From: Sipunculus nudus
Taxonomy: Eukaryota; Annelida; Sipuncula; Golfingiida; Sipunculidae
Reading direction: 5' to 3'
Length of the DNA stretch: 64,000 nucleotides
Assembly (NCBI GenBank): GCA_026874595.1
Contig: CM049319.1
Coordinates: 1,309,501 to 1,373,500 of the forward strand
The translations under genes were made by a program, and so were the position numbers. Shown piece after piece: positions 49,001 to 61,000 of the stretch (its first letter is position 1; each line of letters opens with the position of its first letter). Below the pieces are notes generated by a model. The model was given only the letters and a program-made list of their open reading frames with translations, ran no database searches and was not told where the DNA came from.

Positions 49001-52000
49001 ATGACCATCAGACCACGTTCTCTCTGTACACTAGTACCACTGTCCACCTCTACACGCGTACCCTGGCTCACACTGAGTACAGGTGGTTGGACAGTGTGTT
49101 ATTTACCTACATGACCATCAGACCATGTTCCCTCTGTACACTAGTACCACTGTCCACCTCTACACGTGTACCCTGGCTCACACTGAGTACAGGTGGTTGG
49201 ACAGTGTGTTATTTACCTACATGACCATCAGACCATGTTCCCTCTGTACACTGGTACTGCTGTCCACCTCTACACGTGTACCCTGGCTCACACTGAGTAC
49301 AGGTGGTTGGACAGTGTGTTATTTACCTACATGACCATCAGACCACGTTCCCTCTGTACACTGGTACTGCTGTCCACCTCTACATGCGTACCCTGGCTCA
49401 CACTGAGTACAGGTGGTTGGACAGTGTGTTACTTACCTACATGACCATCAGACCACACTCCCTCTGTACACTAGTACCGCTGTCCACCTCTACACGCGTA
49501 CCCTGGCTCACACTGAGTACAGGTGGTTGGACAGTGTGTTACTTACCTACATGACCATCAGACCACGTTCCCTCTTTACACTAGTACCGCTGTCCACCTC
49601 TACACGCGTACACTGGCTCACACTGAGTACAGGTGGTTGGACAGTGTGTTACTTACCTACATGACCATCAGACCACGTTCCCTCTGTACACTGGTACCGC
49701 TGTCAACCTCTACACGCGTACCCTGGATCACACTGAGTACAGGTGGGTGGACAGTGTTTTACTTACCTACATGACCATCAGACAACATTCCCTCTGTACA
49801 CAAGTAATGCTGTCCACCTCTACACGCGTACACTGGCTCACACTGAGTACAGGTGGTTGGACAGTGTGTTACTTACCTACATGACCATCAGACCACGTTC
49901 CCTCTGTACACTGGTACCGCTGTCCACCTCTACACGCATACCCTGGCTCACACTGAGTACAGGTGGTTGGACAGTATGTGCCGTTACATTCTGAATATGT
50001 TGTTGGTTCACACTTTGTAGCGTAGCCATCATGGCAAATCTGTTAATGAAACAGAATAGTGAATAAATCAAATCAAACAAAAAAGGATAACTTGCCTCTA
50101 ATTATCCTTTCTGTACCCTTACAACAAACCTTGAAGCCTGGACTTAAAAGTGCCATTGTATGAGCAATTAAAATATACCTTGGGACTCAATTGGTTTTTT
50201 TCATCATAGCTTTATCAAATAAATTACATGTGCTCTTATATTATAATTAAAATCTCAGAGTCCGGCTATAATGGGTTTATTGATTTTACCCTGTCATCTC
50301 TCACTGATATTGCCAGATGGTACTTACTTCCACAACAATGGCTACTTCTGTTGAACAATCAAGTTATGATTACAGGTCTAATCATTGTCTATGATATATT
50401 ATCCAAAATACTGGTATTAGGAAGGATCAAAACTAAACATTAATGCCTAATGGTCCATACCCATCCCAGAGGGCATGGAGAGCACTCCTGTGCCAGACCA
50501 AATGAATGTTCTGTTGGATTCCTCCCACAAGTTGAGTTGCTCATAGGTGGATCACAGCGACCACAGGGAAGTTGTACACCATCTCCAAGACAGTACCACG
50601 AGGTCTCACAGCGCTGGCAGGAAGTATCATCTGTAATCATGAAGTTATTGCTTTATCAAACTAGGATGGCACTTAGTCAAACACACACCTCAATAAGCCA
50701 AAACAAGCCCCGTGAATCCCAGTCCCATCATTTTGTTGTCTTATTTCATATGTACAGTTACTCATTAAATAATAGGTTGAATTTTGCTCCCTCTGTGTTC
50801 CCATTTCATTGACCGATTATGACTTTAAGACTATTTCATCTTAGCCATGTAGCCATTGCCAGTGAATAGGATACCTGCCTAGCAAGAAGCACACAGAGCC
50901 AATGTTGTTACATTTCATTTTGACTGACAGCTCACCAGCCCAGCAATGGGTGTGCATTGACCACAGGCTGAGAAAGAGAGACCTAACACCCGTCAGCACA
51001 GAGCCCAATGTATGCAGATTGCTGGGCCGCTGAGCTGTCAGTCTAAGGAAATCTATCAACATTGGCTCTGTGCACTCCTTGCTGGGCTGGCATCTGTTTT
51101 GCTAGCAATGGATATATGGCTATGATAAAACAGTTGTTATGTCACAATAGGTCGATGAAGTGGGCATGCAGAGGGAGCGAAATTTGGTGTATTATTTTAT
51201 AAGAGTTATGTACAGTATTTTTATAAACATTCATACCCTTCAATAATTCAATTATGATTCATTCAACGAAGACATTTTCATAATTTTTTAAGAATCAAAT
51301 TGACCAAGGTCTACAAGGTCTACAAGGTCTACAATCAAACTACAAGGTCTGTGAGAAATGATTCTTTAATTATGTTCAATTCATTGAGCTGTGAGGAGAT
51401 CGAGTTCTGAATATAACTTTGCAAAGTAATACACTTTAACTAATTAACTGTTTCTGTGTTTTAAAAAAGATTGGCTTGGTTTCTGTATTATTTATAATGA
51501 TTATACAATAATCCACATTGAATTTATGCTCAAACATTGTTTCTGTGTTTTAACTGTTTCTGTGTTTTAAAAAAGATTGGCTTGGTTTCTGTATTATTTA
51601 TAATGATTATACAATAATCCACATTGAATTTATGCTCAAACATTTGACTTACAGAATTTTTGTTCCGCATAAGAACAGCCAATCAGCTCAAAGCGTAGGC
51701 CAATATGGTTGTTCCATGTCTGTGGGTTGATGCGAATGTACTGTCCATACAGAGGGGGGTCCAGCTGTACTTTAGTGACCGTGTGCTGGTCTGTTGTCCC
51801 TGTCAGAATCTGAAAGAAAAAAGCATTAATCCACATAACAATATTCTTATTCATATATTAATATTCTTACTATTCAAATGATGATCTATACAATCTATAT
51901 GATCTATACAATACAGCATTATTACATATAATTGTTTCATTTTTATTGCAACTAGCAAAATGCTCCATGTTACTATCTCACAAGCACAATAATTCTCATT

Positions 52001-55000
52001 AACTTTAGGTATGAGACCCCTCAGTTTTAGCCCTGTGTTTTTCAGTTTCTACAAATGGCAGCACTGTGGCCACACTGGATGTCAGATAATTCTGAAATTT
52101 ATCACTTCAAATAATCTAAAAGAGACCACTTCTCAGAAAAATCACAGCATATTATAAAAAGTTACTATGAAAGGATTTAAGCCTGGCAGCCATATTGGAT
52201 TTAACAGGAGTCTAAAATAAGAAAGGACAATTGATGTGATAACTGACTATGTAGTATCATGTGTCCATGCAGCAGTTGATTTATTGTTTTCATTCAATGT
52301 CAAATCATTACATTGTAAACAATGTTAAATCTCACTGTATTTCCATTGGTGTCATTATACACACTGAATCCTGTGTTATTATTGGCTGAGAGCAGACGGA
52401 ACGACGTGACCCAGCTGGCCTCACTGTCATGTCCCTGGATCCACACCTCCCGAATCTTGTAGTACTCCTGTAGATCCACCTGGATCCACTGGTTGGTGTC
52501 ATCGGTCAGCGGCATCCAACCTCCAGTCAGACCATCCAAGGATACTGCATGGAGAATGACAGGTCACAACCAACATGACATTCATGAATATTAAACTTAA
52601 TGAATATTTGGAATTTATTAAACAATTAAATATAATTACATCAAATATTTATGAACTAAAGGAAGTCAAATATTTTTATCCATATACTTGGACAGAAAAA
52701 TAAAATCTTGGCTTCCTTAGACAGGTTTACTTTTCTTCTATCAATAAAAGCTAGCCTTTATAAGCCAATGCTATAAGCCACATAAAAGATTCTACAGAAA
52801 TTTAAATATCTATAAAAATAAAAGCAGAGTATTTGTGATGAAATGAAAGTTTGAATTGTTACAGGTAAATCAGTGGCTGTGGATAAAAAAGCCCACAGTG
52901 TGTACTGCATGTACTGACATGTAAACTGTAACCTGGGAGAGTAGTCATGTTGATTCTGCCTCGGTCCGGTTTACAGTGTGTACTGTATAGGATTACTGAC
53001 ATGTGAACTGTACCTGGGAGAGTAGTCATGTTGATTCTGCCTCGGTCCGGATTACAGTGTGTACTGTATAGGATTACTGACATGTGAACTGTACCTGGGA
53101 AAGTAGTTATGTTGATTCTGCCTCGGTCCGGTTTACAGTGTGTACTGTATAGGATTACTGACATGTGAACTGTACCTGGGAGAGTAGTCATGTTGATTCT
53201 GCCTCTGTCCGGTTTACAGTGTGTACTGTATAGGATTACTGACATGTGAACTGTACCTGGGAGAGTAGTCATGTTGATTCTGCCTCTGTCCGGTTTACAG
53301 TGTGTACTGTATAGGATTACTGACATGTGAACTGTACCTGGGAGAGTAGTCATGTTGATTCTGCCTCTGTCGGGTTTACAGTGTGTACTGTATAGGATTA
53401 CTGACATGTAAACTGTACCTGGGAGAGTAGTCATGTTGATTCTGCCTCGGTCTGGTTTACAGTGTGTACTGTATAGGATTACTGACATGTGAACTGTACC
53501 TGGGAGAGTAGTCATGTTGATTCTGCCTCGGTCTGGTTTACAGTGTGTACTGTATAGGATTACTGACATGTGAACTGTACCTGGGAGAGTAGTCATGTTG
53601 ATTCTGCCTCGGTCCAGTTTACAGTGTGTACTGTATAGGATTACTGACATGTGAACTGTACCTGGGAGAGTAGTCATGTTGATTCTGCCTCTGTCCGGTT
53701 TACAGTGTGTACTGTATAGGATTACTGACATGTGAACTGTACCTGGGAGAGTAGTCATGTTGATTCTGCCTCTGTCCGGTTTACAGTGTGTACTGTATAG
53801 GATTACTGACATGTAAACTGTACCTGGGAGAGTAGTCATGTTGATTCTGCCTCGGTCTGGTTTACAGTGTGTACTGTATAGGATTACTGACATGTAAGCT
53901 GTAACCTGGGAGAGTAGTCATGTTGATTCTGCCTCCGTCCGGTTTACAGTGTGTACTGTATAGGATTACTGACATGTAAACTGTACCTGGGAGAGTAGTC
54001 ATGTTGATTCTGCCTAGGTCCGGTTTACAGTGTGTACTGTATAGGATTACTGACATGTAAACTGTACCTGGGAGAGTAGTCATGTTGATTCTGCCTCGGT
54101 CCGGTTTACAGTGTGTACTGTATAGGATTACTGACATGTAAGCTGTAACCTGGGAGAGTAGTCATGTTGATTCTGCCTCCGTCCGGTTTACAGTGTGTAC
54201 TGTATAGGATTACTGACATGTAAACTGTACCTGGGAGAGTAGTCATGTTGATTCTGCCTAGGTCCGGTTTACAGTGTGTACTGTATAGGATTACTGACAT
54301 GTAAACTGTACCTGGGAGAGTAGTCATGTTGATTCTGCCTAGGTCCGGTTTACAGTGTGTACTGTATAGGATTACTGACATGTAAACTGTACCTGGGAGA
54401 GTAGTCATGTTGATTCTGCCTCGGTCCGGTTTACAGTGTGTACTGTATAGGATTACTGACATGTAAACTGTACCTGGGAGAGTAGTCATGTTGATTCTGC
54501 CTCGGTCCGGTTTACAGTGTGTACTGTATAGGATTACTGACATGTAAACTGTACCTGGGAGAGTAGTCATGTTGATTCTGCCTCGGTCCGGTTTACAGTG
54601 TGTACTGTATAGGATTACTGACATGTAAACTGTACCTGGGAGAGTAGTCATGTTGATTCTGCCTCGTCCGGTTTACAGTGTGTACTGTATAGGATTACTG
54701 ACATGTAAACTGTACCTGGGAGAGTAGTCATGTTGATTCTGCCTCGGTCCGGTTTACAGTGTGTACTGTATAGGATTACTGACATGTAAACTGTACCTGG
54801 GAGAGTAGTCATGTTGATTCTGCCTCGGTCCGGTTTACAGTGTGTACTGTATAGGATTACTGACATGTAAACTGTACCTGGGAGAGTAGTCATGTTGATT
54901 CTGCCTCGGTCCAGTTTACAGTGTGTACTGTATAGGATTACTGACATGTAAACTGTACCTGGGAGAGTAGTCATGTTGATTCTGCCTCGGTCCGGTTTAC

Positions 55001-58000
55001 AGTGTGTACTGTATAGGATTACTGACATGTAAACTGTACCTGGGAGAGTAGTCATGTTGATTCTGCCTTGGTCCGGTTTACAGTGTGTACTGTATAGGAT
55101 TACTGACATGTAAACTGTACCTGGGAGAGTAGTCATGTTGATTCTGCCTTGGTCCGGTTTACAGTGTGTACTGTATAGGATTACTGACATGTAAACTGTA
55201 CCTGGGAGAGTTAATAAGTCATGTTGATTCTGCCTAGGTCCAGTTTACAGTGTGTACTGTATAGGATTACTGACATGTAAACTGTACCTGGGGGAGTAGT
55301 CATGTTGATTCTGCCTCGGTCCGGTTTACAGTGTGTACTGTATAGGATTACTGACATGTAAACTGTACCTGGGAGAGTAGTCATGTTGATTCTGCCTAGG
55401 TCCGGTTTACAGTGTGTACTGTATAGGATTACTGACATGTAAACTGTACCTGGGAGAGTAGTCATGTTGATTCTGCCTAGGTCCGGTTTACAGTGTGTAC
55501 TGTATAGGATTACTGACATGTAAACTGAACCTGGGAGAGTAGTCATGTTGATTCTGCCTCGGTCCGGTTTACAGTGTGTACTGTATAGGATTACTGACAT
55601 GTAAACTGAACCTGGGAGAGTAGTCATGTTGATTCTGCCTCGGTCCGGTTTACAGTGTGTACTGTATAGGATTACTGACATGTAAACTGTACCTGGGAGA
55701 GTAGTCATGTTGATTCTGCCTCGGTCCGGTTTACAGTGTGTAATGTATAGGATTACTGACATGTAAACTGTACCTGGGAGAGTAGTCATGTTGATTCTGC
55801 CTCGGTCCGGTTTACAGTGTGTACTGTATAGGATTACTGACATGTAAACTGTACCTGGGAGAGTAGTCATGTTGATTCTGCCTCGGTCCGGTTTACAGTG
55901 TGTACTGTAAAGGATTACTGACATGTAAACTGTACCTGGGAGAGTAGTCATGTTGATTCTGCCTCGGTCCAGTTTACAGTGTGTACTGTATAGGATTACT
56001 GATATGTAAACTGTACCTGGGAGAGTAGTCATGTTGATTCTGCCTCGGTCCAGTTTACAGTGTGTACTGTATAGGATTACTGACATGTAAACTGTAACCT
56101 GGGAGAGTAGTCATGTTGATTCTGCCTCGGTCCGGTTTACAGTGTGTACTGTATAGGATTACTGACATGTAAGCTGTAACCTGGGAGAGTAGTCATGTTG
56201 ATTCTGCCTCGGTCCGGTTTACAGTGTGTACTGTATAGGATTACTGACATGTAAACTGTACCTGGGAGAGTAGTCATGTTGATTCTGCCTTGGTCCGGTT
56301 TACAGTGTGTACTGTATAGGATTACTGACATGTAAACTGTACCTGGGAGAGTAGTCATGTTGATTCTGCCTCGGTCCGGTTTACAGTGTGTACTGTATAG
56401 GATTACTGACATGTAAACTGTACCTGGGAGAGTAGTCATGTTGATTCTGCCTCGGTCCGGTTTACAGTGTGTACTGTATAGGATTACTGACATGTAAGCT
56501 GTAACCTGGGAGAGTAGTCATGTTGATTCTACCTCGGTCCGGTTTACAGTGTGTACTGTATAGGATTACTGACATGTAAACTGTACCTGGGAGAGTAGTC
56601 ATGTTGATTCTGCCTCGGTCCGGTTTACAGTGTGTACTGTATAGGATTACTGACATGTAAACTGTACCTGGGAGAGTAGTCATGTTGATTCTGCCTCGGT
56701 CCGGTTTACAGTGTGTACTGTATAGGATTACTGACATGTAAACTGTACCTGGGAGAGTAGTCATGTTGATTCTGCCTCGGTCCGGTTTACAGTGTGTACT
56801 GTATAGGATTACTGACATGTAAACTGTACCTGGGAGAGTAGTCATGTTGATTCTACCTCGGTCCGGTTTACAGTGTGTACTGTATAGGATTACTGACATG
56901 TAAACTGTACCTGGGAGAGTAGTCATGTTGATTCTGCCTCGGTCTCGTTTACAGTGTGTACTGTATAGGATTACTGACATGTAAACTGTACCTGGGAGAG
57001 TAGTCATGTTGATTCTGCCTCGGTCCGGTTTACAGTGTGTACTGTATAGGATTACTGACATGTAAACTGTACCTGGGAGAGTAGTCATGTTGATTCTGCC
57101 TCGGTCCGGTTTACAGTGTGTACTGTATAGGATTACTGACATGTAAACTGTACCTGGGAGAGTAGTCATGTTGATTCTGCCTCGGTCCAGTTTACAGTGT
57201 GTACTGTATAGGATTACTGACATGTAAACTGTACCTGGGAGAGTAGTCATGTTGATTCTGCCTCGGTCCGGTTTACAGTGTGTACTGTATAGGATTACTG
57301 ACATGTGAACTGTACCTGGGAGAGTAGTCATGTTGATTCTGCCTAGGTCCGGTTTACAGTGTGTACTGTATAGGATTACTGACATGTAAACTGTACCTGG
57401 GAGAGTAGTCATGTTGATTCTGCCTAGGTCCAGTTTACAGTGTGTACTGTATAGGATTACTGACATGTAAACTGTACCTGGGAGAGTTGTCATGTTGATT
57501 CTGCCTAGGTCCAGTTTACAGTGTGTACTGTATAGGATTACTGACATGTAAACTGTACCTGGGAGAGTTGTCATGTTGATTCTGCCTCGGTCCAGTTTAC
57601 AGTGTGTACTGTATAGGATTACTGACATGTAAACTGTACCTGGGAGAGTAGTCATGTTGATTCTGCCTCGGTCCAGTTTACAGTGTGTACTGTATAGGAT
57701 TACTGACATGTAAACTGTACCTGGGAGAGTAGTCATGTTGATTCTGCCTCGGTCCGGTTTACAGTGTGTACTGTATAGGATTACTGACATGTAAACTGTA
57801 CCTGGGAGAGTAGTCATGTTGATTCTGCCTCGGTCCGGTTTACAGTGTGTACTGTATAGGATTACTGACATGTAAACTGTACCTGGGAGAGTTGTCATGT
57901 TGATTCTGCCTCGGTCCGGTTTACAGTGTGTACTGTATAGGATTACTGACATGTGAACTGTACCTGGGAGAGTAGTCATGTTGATTCTGCCTCGGTCCGG

Positions 58001-61000
58001 TTTACAGTGTGTACTGTAAGGATTACTGACATGTGAACTGTACCTGGGAGAGTAGTCATGTTGATTCTGCCTCGGTCCGGTTTACAGTGTGTACTGTATA
58101 GGATTACTGACATGTAAACTGTACCTGGGAGAGTAGTCATGTTGATTCTGCCTCGGTCCGGTTTACAGTGTGTACTGTATAGGATTACTGACATGTAAAC
58201 TGTACCTGGGAGAGTAGTCATGTTGATTCTGCCTAGGTCCGGTTTACAGTGTGTACTGTATAGGATTACTGACATGTAAACTGTACCTGGGAGAGTAGTC
58301 ATGTTGATTCTGCCTAGGTCCGGTTTACAGTGTGTACTGTATAGGATTACTGACATGTGAACTGTACCTGGGAGAGTAGTCATGTTGATTCTGCCTCGGT
58401 CCGGTTTACAGTGTGTACTGTATAGGATTACTGACATGTAAACTGAACCTGGGAGAGTAGTCATGTTGATTCTGCCTAGGTCCAGTTTACAGTGTGTACT
58501 GTATAGGATTACTGACATGTAAACTGAACCTGGGAGAGTAGTCATGTTGATTCTGCCTAGGTCCAGTTTACAGTGTGTACTGTATAGGATTACTGACATG
58601 TAAACTGAACCTGGGAGAGTAGTCATGTTGATTCTGCCTAGGTCCAGTTTACAGTGTGTACTGTATAGGATTACTGACATGTGAACTGTACCTGGGAGAG
58701 TAGTCATGTTGATTCTGCCTAGGTCCAGTTTACAGTGTGTACTGTATAGGATTACTGACATGTGAACTGTACCTGGGAGAGTAGTCATGTTGATTCTGCC
58801 TAGGTCCAGTTTACAGTGTGTACTGTATAGGATTACTGACATGTGAACTGTACCTGGGAGAGTAGTCATGTTGATTCTGCCTCGGTCCGGTTTACAGTGT
58901 GTACTGTATAGGATTACTGACATGTAAACTGTACCTGGGAGAGTAGTCATGTTGATTCTGCCTCGGTCCGGTTTACAGTGTGTACTGTATAGGATTACAG
59001 ACATGTGAACTGAACCTGGGAGAGTAGTCATGTTGATTCTGCCTCGGTCCGGTTTACAGTGTGTACTGTATAGGATTACTGACATGTAAACTGAACCTGG
59101 GAGAGTAGTCATGTTGATTCTGCCTCGGTCCGGTTTACAGTGTGTACTGTATAGGATTACTGACATGTAAACTGAACCTGGGAGAGTAGTCATGTTGATT
59201 CTGCCTCGGTCCGGTTTACAGTGTGTACTGTATAGGATTACTGACATGTAAACTGAACCTGGGAGAGTAGTCATGTTGATTCTGCCTCGGTATGGTTTAC
59301 AGTGTGTACTGTATAGGATTACTGACATGTAAACTGAACCTGGGAGAGTAGTCATGTTGATTCTGCCTCGGTCCGGTTTACAGTGTGTACTGTATAGGAT
59401 TACTGACATGTAAACTGAACCTGGGAGAGTAGTCATGTTGATTCTGCCTCGGTCCGGTTTACAGTGTGTACTGTATAGGATTACTGACATGTGAACTGAA
59501 CCTGGGAGAGTAGTCATGTTGATTCTGCCTCGGTCCGGTTTACAGTGTGTACTGTATAGGAAAACTGACATGTAAACTGAACCTGGGAGAGTAGTCATGT
59601 TGATTCTGCCTCGGTCCGGTTTACAGTGTGTACTGTATAGGATTACTGACAAGTAAACTGTACCTGGGAGAGTAGTCATGTTGATTCTGCCTCGGTCCGG
59701 TTTACAGTGTGTACTGTATAGGATTACTGACATGTAAACTGTACCTGGGAGAGTAGTCATGTTGATTCTGCCTCGGTCCGGTTTACAGTGTGTACTGTAT
59801 AGGATTACTGACATGTAAACTGAACCTGGGAGAGTAGTCATGTTGATTCTGCCTCGGTCCGGTTTACAGTGTGTACTGTATAGGATTACTGACATGTAAA
59901 CTGAACCTGGGAGAGTAGTCATGTTGATTCTGCCTCGGTCCGGTTTACAGTGTGTACTGTATAGGATTACTGACATGTGAACTGTACCTGGGAGAGTAGT
60001 CATGTTGATTCTGCCTCGGTCCGGTTTACAGTGTGTACTGTATAGGATTACTGACATGTGAACTGAACCTGGGAGAGTAGTCATGTTGATTCTGCCTCGG
60101 TCCGGTTTACAGTGTGTACTGTATAGGATTACTGACATGTGAACTGAACCTGGGAGAGTAGTCATGTTGATTCTGCCTCGGTCCGGTTTACAGTGTGTAC
60201 TGTATAGGATTACTGACATGTAAACTGAACCTGGGAGAGTAATTATGTTGATTCTGCCTCGGTCCAGTTTACAGTGTGTACTGTATAGGATTACTGACAT
60301 GTAAACTGAACCTGGGAGAGTAATTATGTTGATTCTGCCTCGGTCCGGTTTACAGTGTGTACTGTATAGGATTACTGACATGTAAACTGAACCTGGGAGA
60401 GTAATTATGTTGATTCTGCCTCAGTCCGGTTTACAGTGTGTACTGTATAGGATTACTGACATGTAAACTGTACTTGGGAGAGTAGTCATGTTGATTCTGC
60501 CTCGGTCCGGTTTACAGTGAGTACTGTATAGGATTACTGACAAGTAAACTGTACCTGGGAGAGTAGTCATGTTGATTCTGCCTAGGTCCAGTTTACAGTG
60601 TGTACTGTATAGGATTACTGACATGTAAACTGAACCTGGGAGAGTAGTCATGTTGATTCTGCCTAGGTCTGGTTTACAGTGAGTACTGTATAGGATTACT
60701 GACAAGTAAACTGTACCTGGGAGAGTAGTCATGTTGATTCTGCCTAGGTCCAGTTTACAGTGTGTACTGTATAGGATTACTGACATGTAAACTGAACCTG
60801 GGAGAGTAGTCATGTTGATTCTGCCTAGGTCCAGTTTACAGTGTGTACTGTATAGGATTACTGACATGTGAACTGTACCTGGGAGAGTAGTCATGTTGAT
60901 TCTGCCTAGGTCCAGTTTACAGTGTGTACTGTATAGGATTACTGACATGTAAACTGTACCTGGGAGAGTAGTCATGTTGATTCTGCCTCGGTCAGGCTTA

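Noticed and set aside
40356..49994. Series of overlapping 83-codon ORFs on the + strand
   Set aside because: Antisense shadow of the 110-bp array, recurring every 110 bp with the same ending.
52859..60381. Separate repeat-protein genes (27-residue repeats) on the - strand
   Set aside because: Starts are internal Met of the repeat and breaks coincide with indels in the array; better read as the array following exon 60960-61079. Possible read-through is kept as a finding instead.
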